From NCBI GenBank assembly GCA_020349865.1, contig CP070700.1:2389306-2408216 (forward strand): a DNA stretch of 18,911 nucleotides, read 5' to 3'. Origin of the DNA: Desulfobacteraceae bacterium (GTDB lineage: Bacteria > Desulfobacterota > DSM-4660 > Desulfatiglandales > Desulfatiglandaceae). Of the stretch, positions 1 through 8,087 are shown piece after piece. The position numbers and the translations under genes are program-made. The notes beneath the pieces are model-generated. The model had not been told where the DNA came from and ran no database searches. It saw only the letters and a program-made list of their open reading frames with translations. Position 1 is the first letter of the stretch. Each line of letters starts with the position of its first letter.

Positions 1-2
1 CC

Positions 3-155
3 AATGAGATGATGTCTTACGAAAGAATGGAGTATTGGAGTTCTGCCGGTGACATGACTCCAATACTCCCTAATCAACGAATCACACCTGTTTACAATCT
101 TACCATCAAAGATACCGTCAAATACTTGACAATTCTTACTGGAAGCTTGACGTAA
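3..155 (+). other. Doubtful 3' end of an upstream reading frame
   Basis: One frame is open from the window edge to a TAA at 153-155, about 50 codons, with peptide pieces such as MSYERMEYWSSAGDM and TIKDTVKYLTILTGSLT. It could be the C-terminus of a gene that starts before the window. I recognise no family, and a perfect inverted repeat (29-69) lies inside it, which is more typical of non-coding DNA. It is recorded only so the region is described; coding status is unlikely to be settled without the upstream sequence. Confidence 0.15.
29..69. repeat. Perfect 13-bp inverted repeat
   Basis: GGAGTATTGGAGT (29-41) and ACTCCAATACTCC (57-69) are exact reverse complements separated by 15 bases. No T-run follows on the plus strand, so it is not a classical intrinsic terminator for transcription toward fliL. 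It lies about 255-295 bp upstream of the fliL sigma-54 promoter. It could be a dyad protein-binding site or a hairpin ending an upstream transcript; the sequence alone does not decide. Confidence 0.85.
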
Positions 156-322
156 TAACCTGCCATTTGCTGCCAGAACCACTTCAGGCAAAGCTATAGG
201 ATCAAAGAACGATCGTTTGGCGGACTATCAATGCTGCTAAAATACCTTGCGGTTAGGGTCCTTAAAGGTACTTAGCAAGGGTTTAATTTTGCGGTTATCT
301 GAACGGCTGGCGACATTCTATT
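156..322. other. Non-coding region upstream of the fliL promoter
   Basis: I see no convincing gene, tRNA or terminator here. A frame opening with TTG at 247 and closing at 432 runs through the sigma-54 promoter and the fliL ribosome binding site, so it is not accepted as a gene. The stretch probably acts as upstream control DNA for the fliL operon (inference). Confidence 0.5.
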
Positions 323-338
323 TGGCACAATACTTGCT
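323..338 (+). promoter_or_regulatory. Sigma-54 promoter of the fliL operon
   Basis: TGGCACAATACTTGCT matches the sigma-54 (RpoN) consensus TGGCACG-N4-TTGCW at nearly every position, with the invariant GG (324-325) and GC (336-337) exactly 10 bases apart. The predicted start of transcription is near 349, giving a leader of about 85 bases before fliL at 434. Sigma-54 promoters need an NtrC-family activator; none is encoded in this window. Confidence 0.9.
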
Positions 339-433
339 CAAAAAAAAGTCGTGCATAATTAATAATATTGCCTTTGATGAAATGGAAGGTCTAAGCCAAA
401 TTGGTCAGATAAAAAGGGAGGGCAAAAGATAAA

Positions 434-910
434 ATGTTAAATAAGTTATTGATCATAATGATGGGCGTCCTTGTCCTGCTTATGGTTGCAATTGGTGGCG
501 GTCTTTTTATGATGTGGAGTAAAGTATCTGCACTCGATCAGGTAGTCAACCCTCCGAGTGAAGAGGAATCCCAAGAGGAAAGTGAGGTGGTCGAACAAAA
601 GGCTGGAATCGGCCCACTATTTCCTCTGGATACATTTATCGCCAACCTCGCAGATCCTGGCGGAAATAGATTCCTGAGAACCACCATGGAGCTTGAGTTT
701 GCAGATGAGTCTGTCAGAGAGGAAATGGAGAAACGGCTTCCTCAAATCAGGGACTGTATTTTGATGATACTTCCCACTAAAAAATATCAAGACTTCCAGA
801 GTGCTGAAGGAAAAATAGCTCTACGAACTGAAATAATCAGCAAACTAAATGATCTCCTGAAAAATAAGACAATAATAAACCTCTATTTCACGGAATTTGT
901 TACTCAGTAA
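434..910 (+). CDS. fliL: Flagellar basal body-associated protein FliL
   Basis: FliL is a single-pass inner-membrane protein that sits around the stators next to the MS ring and supports torque and stator stability. The 158-residue product has a short cytoplasmic N-terminus, one membrane segment at about residues 5-28, an acidic Glu/Ser-rich linker (about 38-52), and a periplasmic domain with the family hallmarks PLDTFIANL and a FLRTTMELEF-type strand. Length and architecture are normal for the family. The ATG at 434 is preceded by GGGAGGG with suitable spacing. It is the first gene after the sigma-54 promoter at 323-338; fliM begins 13 bases beyond its stop. The assignment is secure from domain layout and position before fliM. 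Confidence 0.93.
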   Translation: MLNKLLIIMMGVLVLLMVAIGGGLFMMWSKVSALDQVVNPPSEEESQEESEVVEQKAGIGPLFPLDTFIANLADPGGNRFLRTTMELEFADESVREEMEKRLPQIRDCILMILPTKKYQDFQSAEGKIALRTEIISKLNDLLKNKTIINLYFTEFVTQ

Positions 911-923
911 AGGTGGAGATTCA

Positions 924-1916
924 ATGTCTGAACAGATTTTGTCTCAAGAAGAGGTTGGCGCCCTCCTTGCTGCTATGGATAACGGGGAGGTTGATTTAGA
1001 GAGTAATGAAAAAGGAACCCATGAGGTTGAATCTTACGATTTAACTTCCAAGAGAATCATGCTGCGTGATCAGTTTGGTGGGCTTGATCAGGTATATGAC
1101 AGGTTTAAGACATCACTTTCGAATGCACTCTCTTCCTCTGTCCAGAAGCCAATTGAGGTAGAGTTCATATCATCGGAGATGTCAAAATTCGATGAATTTA
1201 TGAGCGCTTTCCAAAACCCTACGAGTTTCAACATGTTTGGAATGAAACCGCTTATTGGAACGGCGATGCTGGCTATAGAAGCGAATCTTGTATTCTCATT
1301 GATCGATTGCATGTTTGGCGGGCGTGGAAAGCCCCTTTCAGAGATAAGAGAATTTACCGCTATCGAACAGAGAATGGTAGGGAAGTTTGCTGATGATGTT
1401 CTTAAGAATTGGGAAAAGGCGTGGGAATGTGTCAGTTCTTTACAATGCTCCATGAAAAAGACTGAAACCAAGCCGGAATTCGTCCATTTGTTTGATCCCG
1501 GTGATTCTGTAATTGTCATTGTGTTTTCCATAAATGGTGGTGAGTTTTCAGGGAATATTCATTGGTGCTTGTCTTACCTTATGCTGGAACCGATTAAGGA
1601 CAAACTTTCGGCTAGTCGCCTAGTGGAGGTAGATCCGGAAAACAGATGGGGCTCTCAGATTCAGGATCTCTTAAAAAAAACCCAGGTCAAAATAACAGCA
1701 GAACTCGGGAGGGCAACCACTCATACTGTTCGTGACTTACTGAACCTTCAATCCGGAGATGTTATTAAGCTTAATACCGGGCCCCAGGATCCAATTGCCA
1801 TCGCAGTTGAAGAGATCCCAAAGTACCGAGGGTTCCCGGGCGTTTTGAAAGGTAACCGAGCAGTTCAAATTTCAGAACTACTTCGCCAAGATGGAGGTGT
1901 GAATAACCATGGCTAA
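924..1916 (+). CDS. fliM: Flagellar motor switch protein FliM
   Basis: FliM is the central C-ring component that binds phospho-CheY and sets rotation direction. The N-terminus carries the CheY-P binding segment (ILSQEEVGALLAAM, residues 5-18). It is followed by the CheC-like middle domain, with the typical G-G-R-G turn at residues 132-135, and a C-terminal FliN-like domain ending in PKYRGFPGVLKGNRAVQISELL-type sequence. I chose the ATG at 924: the CheY-binding segment starts right behind it, AAAGGTGGAG lies at good distance upstream, and an in-frame ATG at 897 lies inside fliL. The product is 330 residues, normal for FliM. Its end overlaps fliN by 8 bases. The intact CheY segment implies chemotaxis genes elsewhere. 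Confidence 0.96.
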   Translation: MSEQILSQEEVGALLAAMDNGEVDLESNEKGTHEVESYDLTSKRIMLRDQFGGLDQVYDRFKTSLSNALSSSVQKPIEVEFISSEMSKFDEFMSAFQNPTSFNMFGMKPLIGTAMLAIEANLVFSLIDCMFGGRGKPLSEIREFTAIEQRMVGKFADDVLKNWEKAWECVSSLQCSMKKTETKPEFVHLFDPGDSVIVIVFSINGGEFSGNIHWCLSYLMLEPIKDKLSASRLVEVDPENRWGSQIQDLLKKTQVKITAELGRATTHTVRDLLNLQSGDVIKLNTGPQDPIAIAVEEIPKYRGFPGVLKGNRAVQISELLRQDGGVNNHG

Positions 1917-2376
1917 AGACGACGAAAATAAGGAGGCAGTAGGCCTGAAGTCTACTGATGAAGGCATTGAAGCACGAAAAGCACAGGACGTTCCTAAGGC
2001 CACGAAAGATGGGGTTAGCTTAAAAAGTCAACCGGATAAAACCGCAGATTCTGATGAAGATAGCGACAAGCCGTACGCTTTTACTGATTTGGATAAGGCA
2101 TCTGCCTCTGAGCCACCGGATAACATAGGATTCATTCTCGATATCCCTTTAGAGATAAGCGTTGAACTGGGTCGGTCAAAGATGATTATAAACGAATTGC
2201 TTAAGCTTGGGCAAGGATCAGTTATTGAGCTGTCAAAGCTTGCCGGAGAGACTTTAGAAGTACTCGCCAACCAAAAACTTATTGCAAGGGGTGAGGTTGT
2301 CGTTGTTGATGAGAAATATGCCATCCGGCTCACGGAAATTGTAAGTCCGACGGAACGGATTGAGGGCCTAAAATGA
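1909..2376 (+). CDS. fliN: Flagellar motor switch protein FliN
   Basis: FliN forms the lower C-ring with FliM and helps dock the export ATPase complex. The C-terminal half (about residues 75-150) is the SpoA/FliN domain, starting with LDIPLEISVELGRSKM and containing LLKLGQGSVIELSKLAGE and VVVVDEKYAIRLTEI, all standard. The first ~70 residues are a hydrophilic, Lys/Asp/Ser-rich extension of low complexity; such variable N-terminal extensions are common in FliN. The ATG at 1909 overlaps the end of fliM by 8 bases and is preceded by GGAGGTG. Its stop overlaps fliO in an ATGA, which suggests translational coupling along fliM-fliN-fliO-fliP. Confidence 0.95.
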   Translation: MAKDDENKEAVGLKSTDEGIEARKAQDVPKATKDGVSLKSQPDKTADSDEDSDKPYAFTDLDKASASEPPDNIGFILDIPLEISVELGRSKMIINELLKLGQGSVIELSKLAGETLEVLANQKLIARGEVVVVDEKYAIRLTEIVSPTERIEGLK

Positions 2377-2765
2377 ACTACAATCCTGATTTGATATCAA
2401 CATCGCTAAAAATGTTAGCTGTTTTGGCTATACTCTTGGGAGGATTGCTAATCTTATTATATTTTACAAAACGGAAGTTCGCAAGCCAAGGAGGAGGCTT
2501 GAAAGGAAAGCTGATCAGGGTCTTGGGAAATACATACATTGGAGTCAAAAAGCAAATCTGTCTGGTTGAGATCCCCGGGGCAGTTTTGGTTTTGGGGCTT
2601 TCGAGCGACAATATATCTCTCCTTGCAAAGATAGATGATAAAGAAAGCCTTGAAAGTCTCAGGGCATTTGAAGGGGTTAAAAAAGTATCATCATTTGCAG
2701 ATCAATTATACAAACTATCATTTAGGTTCAAAGAGCACAAAAGCAAAGGCGCACTTAACTCATGA
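2373..2765 (+). CDS. fliO: Flagellar biosynthesis protein FliO
   Basis: FliO is a small membrane protein that helps assemble the FliP ring of the export gate. The 130-residue product has one membrane span at about residues 12-31, a basic junction (TKRKF), and a cytoplasmic domain with the family pattern of short strands ([20 protein letters not shown], then [17 protein letters not shown]). It overlaps fliN and fliP by ATGA at both ends. Position between fliN and fliP and the domain pattern together make the call; FliO is poorly conserved, so sequence alone would be weaker. Confidence 0.9.
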   Translation: MNYNPDLISTSLKMLAVLAILLGGLLILLYFTKRKFASQGGGLKGKLIRVLGNTYIGVKKQICLVEIPGAVLVLGLSSDNISLLAKIDDKESLESLRAFEGVKKVSSFADQLYKLSFRFKEHKSKGALNS

Positions 2766-3538
2766 TTAGGGACTTAAATAAATCCATCATTATCTTATCC
2801 TTGCTATTGGTGGCCTTTATCGGAATTACCCCTGACGTATGTTGTGGACAAACTCCTCAAGCCCCAACATCGTACCTCAGTATGAACATAGACAAGGCAA
2901 AGAATCCAGGAGAAGTGGCAGTCGTTCTGCAGATTTTCGCATTGTTAACAGTTCTCTCTTTGGCTCCGGCAATTTTAATAATGCTGACCTCATTCACCAG
3001 GATTGCAATTGTGCTTTCTCTCCTTCGTCAGGCCATGGGGACCCATCAGATGCCTCCAAACCAGATTATTCTTGGTCTCGCATTGTTTCTCACGATTTTC
3101 ATTATGAACCCGGTTTGGCAAACAGTTAATGAGCAGGCGCTTCAACCTTATCTGAAAAAAGAGATAACCCAGGAAGAGGCATTAGAAAAGGCCTTTAGTC
3201 CCATAAGAAATTTTATGTATAAGCAAACACGGGAAAAGGACCTTGCTCTTCTCGTCGAGATTGCGAAAATCGATAGGCCTAAGAATATCAGTGATGTTCC
3301 TACTTCTGTTCTCATCCCTTCCTTTATAATTAGCGAACTAAAAACCGCCTTCCAGATAGGCTTTCTACTTTATGTGCCATTTCTTATTATTGATATGGTC
3401 GTTGCGAGTGTCCTTCTCTCCATGGGCATGATGATGTTACCTCCTATCATGATATCACTACCTTTTAAGCTGATGTTGTTCGTATTAGCTGATGGATGGT
3501 ATCTGATTGTAGGTTCTTTGGTAAAGGGTTTTGGGTAA
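2762..3538 (+). CDS. fliP: Flagellar export gate protein FliP
   Basis: FliP forms the core pentamer of the FliPQR export gate in the inner membrane. The 258-residue protein begins with a signal-peptide-like segment (about residues 8-29), which most FliP proteins have. It then shows the conserved block [16 protein letters not shown] (78-93), followed by [18 protein letters not shown] and FIMNPVWQ, and the C-terminal block with [20 protein letters not shown] and [19 protein letters not shown]. Several hydrophobic helices fit the known fold. Its ATG overlaps the fliO stop (ATGA), and fliQ follows 6 bases after its stop. Secure identification. Confidence 0.97.
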   Translation: MIRDLNKSIIILSLLLVAFIGITPDVCCGQTPQAPTSYLSMNIDKAKNPGEVAVVLQIFALLTVLSLAPAILIMLTSFTRIAIVLSLLRQAMGTHQMPPNQIILGLALFLTIFIMNPVWQTVNEQALQPYLKKEITQEEALEKAFSPIRNFMYKQTREKDLALLVEIAKIDRPKNISDVPTSVLIPSFIISELKTAFQIGFLLYVPFLIIDMVVASVLLSMGMMMLPPIMISLPFKLMLFVLADGWYLIVGSLVKGFG

Positions 3539-3544
3539 AATGTG

Positions 3545-3814
3545 ATGTCACCGGAAATTGTTTCAGGATATTTCATAGAAGCCTTACGAACTGCCATGCT
3601 ATTGGCCGCACCCTGTTTGGGATTCGGTTTAGTGGCAGGAGTCCTGGTTAGTATATTTCAGGCCGCCACTCAGATTAATGAAATGACTCTGGTCTTTATT
3701 CCAAAAATGCTGGCTGTGGGTATCGCACTACTTATATTCTTTCCATGGATGCTTCAAGTAATCATGAATTTTGCCCAAAATGCATTCATTAACATGGCCA
3801 CATACATCCACTGA
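3545..3814 (+). CDS. fliQ: Flagellar export gate protein FliQ
   Basis: FliQ is the small two-helix subunit (four copies) that wraps the FliP-FliR core of the export gate. The product is 89 residues, the usual length, with two hydrophobic helices around the diagnostic AATQINEMTLVFIPKMLAV segment and PWML in the second helix. I chose the ATG at 3545; a GTG directly before it (3542) would add one residue and cannot be excluded. It lies 6 bases after fliP. A 39-base gap leads to fliR. Confidence 0.96.
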   Translation: MSPEIVSGYFIEALRTAMLLAAPCLGFGLVAGVLVSIFQAATQINEMTLVFIPKMLAVGIALLIFFPWMLQVIMNFAQNAFINMATYIH

Positions 3815-3853
3815 ACACGGCTGGATGTTTGGGAAGCGAAATGGTGTAATCTG

Positions 3854-4633
3854 ATGAACATTAGTATTCCACTTCAACAGCTCCAAACGTTTTTTCTGAT
3901 TTTTCTGCGAGTAGGCGCGATCATGATGACTGTCCCGCTTTTTGGCAGCAAAAATTTGCCTGTATTATTAAAGGGGGGTCTTTTATTATCAATTAGCATT
4001 GTTCTTTTTCCCATTTTGAAGTTAGACCATATCCCATTTTTCACCGAGGTAATACCTTTTTGTTTGGAAGTAATCGGCGAAATCATTTTAGGAGTTGCCA
4101 TAGGCCTTTCTGTGAGATTGCTGTTCGCTGGAATCCAGTTGGCAGGTCAGTTAGCAGGTTTTCAAATGGGTCTTGCAATTGTCAATGTTATGGACCCTCA
4201 AACAAGCGCTCAAGTTCCTATTCTCGCTCAATTTAACAATCTGATCGCCATGCTGGTATTCCTGGCCATTAATGCCCATCACTTTTTTTTAAGAGCCATA
4301 GTAGAGAGCTTCAGAATAGTCCCTCCTTTTGAATTCCGATTCAGCTATTCATTGATGGAACAGTTAATGATGCTGGGGAGTAATATGTTCATCATTGCAG
4401 TTAAGATAGGGGCACCCATCATGGCTACCATGTTGATTACCAGCGTGGCTCTTGGATTAATTGCGCGAACAGTTCCACAGATGCATATATTCATTGTGGC
4501 TATGCCCTTGAAAATACTCATCGGTCTTCTGTTGTTGTCTTTAACCGTTCCCTATTTTTCGGCTTTCTTAAGAGAAGTATTTAACGGGTTAGGAAAGGAC
4601 GTCATTCTCCTTCTCCAAGCTATAAAAGTTTAA
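3854..4633 (+). CDS. fliR: Flagellar export gate protein FliR
   Basis: FliR is the single-copy subunit that closes the FliP-FliR export gate. The 259-residue, strongly hydrophobic protein has about six membrane-type helices. It contains the family segments FFLIFLRVGAIMMTVPLFGS near the N-terminus, AGQLAGFQMGLAIVNVMDPQ in the middle, and the C-terminal ARTVPQMHIFIVAMPLKILIG. The ATG at 3854 has only a weak GGTG upstream, possibly reflecting tuned low expression of a one-copy subunit (inference). flhB starts 9 bases after its stop. Confidence 0.95.
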   Translation: MNISIPLQQLQTFFLIFLRVGAIMMTVPLFGSKNLPVLLKGGLLLSISIVLFPILKLDHIPFFTEVIPFCLEVIGEIILGVAIGLSVRLLFAGIQLAGQLAGFQMGLAIVNVMDPQTSAQVPILAQFNNLIAMLVFLAINAHHFFLRAIVESFRIVPPFEFRFSYSLMEQLMMLGSNMFIIAVKIGAPIMATMLITSVALGLIARTVPQMHIFIVAMPLKILIGLLLLSLTVPYFSAFLREVFNGLGKDVILLLQAIKV

Positions 4634-4642
4634 AGGAATTGT

Positions 4643-5722
4643 ATGCGCGAAGGAAAAGATCAGGAAAAAACAGAACCTGCTACTCCTAAACGTCGTGAGG
4701 AAGCAAGAAAGAAAGGTCAGGTAGCTCAGAGCAGAGAGATTCCATCCGTTTTAGTTTTGATGAGTTCTTTGGGAGTACTGTTTTTCTCAGGTTCCTGGAT
4801 GTTAGTGAGTCTTTCCGACTTTATGCAATGGATCTTTAATAATATTGGATCCTTGCATCATTTACATGGCATTTCTGCTCACTCGTTTCTACTGGAAATA
4901 TTAAATCTGATTATTACAATTTTAATGCCTTTGATGTTTGCTGTACTGATTGCTGGGATTGCCGCAAATCTTCTGCAAGTTGGCTTTTTATTCACTGCAA
5001 AACCCCTGGCACCTAAGCTATCAAAGCTAAATCCTTTTGAGGGAATTAAGCGCTTAGTCTCCTTGAAGGCTTTGGCCGAACTTTTCAAATCTATCATTAA
5101 GCTTCTTTGTGTGGCCAGTATTGCTTTTCTAATGATTAAGGGGGAGCTGAATAACATTCCTTCCCTGATGCAAATGGGTGTAGGAGACACCCTTTCATTT
5201 ATTGCCAGGGTTTCACTTAAAATATGCTTCTTCACGTGTTTGGCATTGGTTATCCTCGCTGCAATGGATTATGCGTTTCAGCGATGGCAACATGAAAAGG
5301 GCCTTAGAATGAGCAAACAGGAAGTCAAAGATGAATTTAAGCAAAGAGAGGGAGATCCCGCTGTTAAGGCAAGGATTAAAGGCATTCAAAGGGAAATGGC
5401 CCAGCGTCGAATGATGGAAGCAATCCCGGAGGCTGATGTTGTCATCACTAATCCTACCAGCCTGGCCATCGCACTTAAATACGATGCAGAGGCAATGATG
5501 GCACCTCGGGTAATCGCAAAGGGGGCTGGGTTTATTGCTGATCGGATAAAGAAAATTGCTCAAGAGAATGGTGTGCCGCTGGTTGAAAATAAACTTTTGG
5601 CTCAGACACTTTTCAAAGTGGTGGAAATAGGGGATTTTATTCCTGTGAGCCTGTATAGGGCAGTAGCTGAAGTCCTGGCATATGTCTATGGATTGAAACC
5701 GGTAAACAGAAGTTATGGATAA
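4643..5722 (+). CDS. flhB: Flagellar export switch protein FlhB, with NPTS instead of NPTH
   Basis: FlhB is the membrane-bound substrate-specificity switch of the flagellar export apparatus; self-cleavage in its cytoplasmic domain is linked to the change from rod/hook to filament export. The 359-residue product starts with the typical EKTEPATPKRREEARKKGQV segment, has four membrane helices (roughly 30-215), the linker VKDEFKQREGDPAVKARIK, and the C-terminal domain ending in VAEVLAYVYGLK. The cleavage motif reads N270-P271-T272-S273; the fourth position is normally His. The codon is AGC, so no single-base error would restore His. N and P, the residues at the cleavage bond, are intact. It is the last gene of the tight fliL-flhB run; a 262-base gap follows. 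Confidence 0.96.
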   Translation: MREGKDQEKTEPATPKRREEARKKGQVAQSREIPSVLVLMSSLGVLFFSGSWMLVSLSDFMQWIFNNIGSLHHLHGISAHSFLLEILNLIITILMPLMFAVLIAGIAANLLQVGFLFTAKPLAPKLSKLNPFEGIKRLVSLKALAELFKSIIKLLCVASIAFLMIKGELNNIPSLMQMGVGDTLSFIARVSLKICFFTCLALVILAAMDYAFQRWQHEKGLRMSKQEVKDEFKQREGDPAVKARIKGIQREMAQRRMMEAIPEADVVITNPTSLAIALKYDAEAMMAPRVIAKGAGFIADRIKKIAQENGVPLVENKLLAQTLFKVVEIGDFIPVSLYRAVAEVLAYVYGLKPVNRSYG

Positions 5723-5984
5723 TCAGGCCTTTCAAGAAAAGTGAATTACTCCTATGTGTGTTAGATAAGATAAGGAAGATAAAGTGCAAGCCGGGACTGA
5801 CACTTGAAACCAAAAAGTGGGAACTTGATACAACTTAGGAGAGATTGATCGTTTTTCCATTAATCAAGTTCAGAGTTTCAATGATCAAGATTCTTTTGTT
5901 TAATGTAATAAGATCTCCAAAAAAAGTAGGGGATGATGGAATCAATAAAAACTATCTTAAAGATTATATCAGGATATTAGGATA
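5723..5984. other. 262-bp gap between flhB and flhA
   Basis: This is AT-rich and holds no strong terminator or clear promoter. The only sigma-54-like spacing is AGGAAGATAAAGTGCA (5773-5788), which keeps GG-N10-GC but matches the rest of the consensus poorly. A possible small ORF (5881-5985) ends on the flhA start. A break between flhB and flhA is unusual given how tightly the genes on the upstream side are packed. Confidence 0.5.
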
Positions 5985-5985
5985 A
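5881..5985 (+). CDS. Possible 34-residue leader ORF overlapping the flhA start
   Basis: An ORF beginning ATG at 5881 (MIKILLFNVIRSPKKVG...) ends in TAA at 5983-5985, sharing one base with the flhA ATG (TAATG). The frame stays open upstream to 5839, and a TTG at 5845 sits just behind AGGAGAG, so a 46-residue version is conceivable. I recognise no family. The stop-start overlap is the only positive evidence; a leader that couples translation to flhA, which itself has a weak ribosome binding site, is inference. Chance is a real alternative. Confidence 0.22.
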   Translation: MIKILLFNVIRSPKKVGDDGINKNYLKDYIRILG

Positions 5986-8087
5986 TGGAAATAGCAGATC
6001 AAAGTCAGACTTCAAAACGGCTACCTGTTTTCACGAAAAATAGCGACGTTTTCCTGGCTGTGGCAATAGTGGGCATTCTTGTGTTTATGGTAATACCACT
6101 GCCACCTGTGCTTCTGGACATCCTATTGTCTTTTAACATAACATTTTGTCTAATAATTGTGTTAGTGGCTACGTATATCCTGAAGCCCTTAGAGTTATCA
6201 TCATTTCCTTCCATAATTCTCCTCGCCACTTTATTTAGGCTGTCCCTAAATATTGCCTCCACTCGGATTATTTTGCTTCATGGAAACGAAGGGACCATGG
6301 CTGCTGGAAAAGTAATCAAGGCCTTCGGAAGTTTTGTGGTGGGGGGAAACTATGTCGTTGGAGCCATCATTTTTTTAATCCTGGTGATTATTAATTTTGT
6401 TGTGATTACTAAAGGATCTGGAAGAATTGCCGAAGTTGCTGCCAGATTCACTCTGGACGCAATGCCTGGCAAGCAAATGAGCATTGATGCCGATCTGAAT
6501 GCGGGACTAATAAATGAGCAAGAGGCCAGGAACAGGAGAATGGTAATTTCCCAGGAGGCCGATTTTTATGGTGCCATGGATGGGGCTAGTAAATTTGTCC
6601 GGGGAGATGCGATTGCAGGAGTAATAATCACCTTAATTAACATTGTAGGAGGACTTGCCATAGGCGTCTTCCAGAACGGGATGAGTTTCTCTCATGCGGC
6701 ACAGAATTACACATTAATGACAGTGGGTGATGGATTGGTTACCCAAATTCCTGCCCTCATTGTTTCAACTGCAGCCGGCATAGTTGTAAGTAGAGCAGGG
6801 TCTGAAGCCGCTTTGGGAAGGCAGATAACATCTCAGATAATGTTTCAACCACGTGCAATAGGAATTGCCGCTGGTGTGCTGCTTGGATTTGGCATGGTTC
6901 CAGGATTACCGGCAGTTCCATTCATGATTTTGTCAGCCATAGCCGGAATTGTTGCATATGTGGCATCGCAAGCAAGGAAGACAAGCATTGAAGACGAAGA
7001 GAGTAAGAAGATGCTTGAAGCAAAGGCCAAATCACCTGAAAGGTTGGCAACACTCCCCCCTCTGGATATCCTTGCTTTGGAAGTAGGCTATGGGCTTATT
7101 CCTTTGGTAGATGAGGAACAGAACGGCACGCTTTTGGACCGCATCAAATCAATACGAAGACAAATTGCTCAGGATATTGGCATTATTGTTCCTCCTCTCC
7201 ACATCCAGGATAACATGCAGTTGAAGCCTGGTGAATATTCCATCTTACTCAAGGGAAATGAAGTGGCCAGGGGGGAATTGATGTTAAATCACTATTTGGC
7301 CATGAATGCAGATAATAATGACGAAAAAATTGAAGGTGTTCCAACGAAGGAACCTACCTATGGACTCCCGGCTCTATGGGTTAAAGAAGAAGTTAAAGAG
7401 AAGGCCATAGCCAGAGGATATACGGTAGTGGATCTGGCCACTGTCCTTACAACACACCTGTCGGATGTAATCCGGAACCATGCTCATGAATTATTAGGAA
7501 GACAGGAGGTTCAACAGCTGTTGGATGACCTTAAAGATTCGCATCCAAAAGTAGTAGAAGAGCTGGTTCCTAATATACTACCTCTTGGGGGTGTAGTGAA
7601 GGTGCTCCAGAACCTGCTAGTTGAGCAAATCCCTATTAGGGACCTGCTCACTATTCTAGAGACACTGGCTGACTGGGCACCCATGACAAAAGATATGGAT
7701 ATACTTACGGAGAATGTTCGACAGGCGCTATCAAGAACGATTACTAAGCTCTATGAAACACCCGATGGAAAAATCCCCTTAATTACGCTCGACCAGAGTG
7801 TTGAAAAGGCCATTTCCGGAGCAATTCAACGGACGGAACAAGGAAGTTTCCTGGCTCTGGAACCCAATGTGGCACAGAAGATTATTGAAACTATCGCACG
7901 ATATGTAACGGAATTTTCTTCACTGAATTATCACCCTGTAATTTTATGTTCGTCTCAAATTAGATCACATTTCAAGAAGCTCATTAATCGATTTATTCCA
8001 AATTTGGTTGTGCTTTCATATAATGAAATTCTAAATAATGTAAAAATTCAGTCATTAGGCATGGTGGAGTTGACCGATGCAGATTAA
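5985..8087 (+). CDS. flhA: Flagellar export gate protein FlhA
   Basis: FlhA is the large nonameric export-gate subunit; its membrane part uses the proton motive force and its cytoplasmic ring docks chaperone-substrate complexes. The 700-residue product is of normal length. The N-terminal half holds about eight membrane helices and the signature AARFTLDAMPGKQMSIDADL (152-171), followed by NAGLINEQEARNRR. The cytoplasmic domain starts near residue 330, after the last helix, and includes LEVGYGLIPLVDEEQNG, the PPLHIQDNMQLKPGEYSI block and HLSDVIRNHAHELLGRQEVQ. The ATG at 5985 has only a weak TTAGGA upstream. Its end overlaps flhF by 11 bases. Confidence 0.97.
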   Translation: MEIADQSQTSKRLPVFTKNSDVFLAVAIVGILVFMVIPLPPVLLDILLSFNITFCLIIVLVATYILKPLELSSFPSIILLATLFRLSLNIASTRIILLHGNEGTMAAGKVIKAFGSFVVGGNYVVGAIIFLILVIINFVVITKGSGRIAEVAARFTLDAMPGKQMSIDADLNAGLINEQEARNRRMVISQEADFYGAMDGASKFVRGDAIAGVIITLINIVGGLAIGVFQNGMSFSHAAQNYTLMTVGDGLVTQIPALIVSTAAGIVVSRAGSEAALGRQITSQIMFQPRAIGIAAGVLLGFGMVPGLPAVPFMILSAIAGIVAYVASQARKTSIEDEESKKMLEAKAKSPERLATLPPLDILALEVGYGLIPLVDEEQNGTLLDRIKSIRRQIAQDIGIIVPPLHIQDNMQLKPGEYSILLKGNEVARGELMLNHYLAMNADNNDEKIEGVPTKEPTYGLPALWVKEEVKEKAIARGYTVVDLATVLTTHLSDVIRNHAHELLGRQEVQQLLDDLKDSHPKVVEELVPNILPLGGVVKVLQNLLVEQIPIRDLLTILETLADWAPMTKDMDILTENVRQALSRTITKLYETPDGKIPLITLDQSVEKAISGAIQRTEQGSFLALEPNVAQKIIETIARYVTEFSSLNYHPVILCSSQIRSHFKKLINRFIPNLVVLSYNEILNNVKIQSLGMVELTDAD

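Noticed and set aside
247..432. 61-codon ORF just before fliL
   Set aside because: It starts with TTG without a ribosome binding site and runs through the sigma-54 promoter (323-338) and the fliL leader; transcription from that promoter would not include its start.
897..923. Upstream ATG of fliM (897)
   Set aside because: It lies inside the fliL coding region and adds nine residues before the conserved CheY-binding N-terminus; the ATG at 924 has the ribosome binding site.
5773..5788. Sigma-54-like site upstream of flhA
   Set aside because: GG-N10-GC spacing is present, but the flanking bases (AGGAAG, GTGCA) match the consensus too poorly compared with the two accepted sites.
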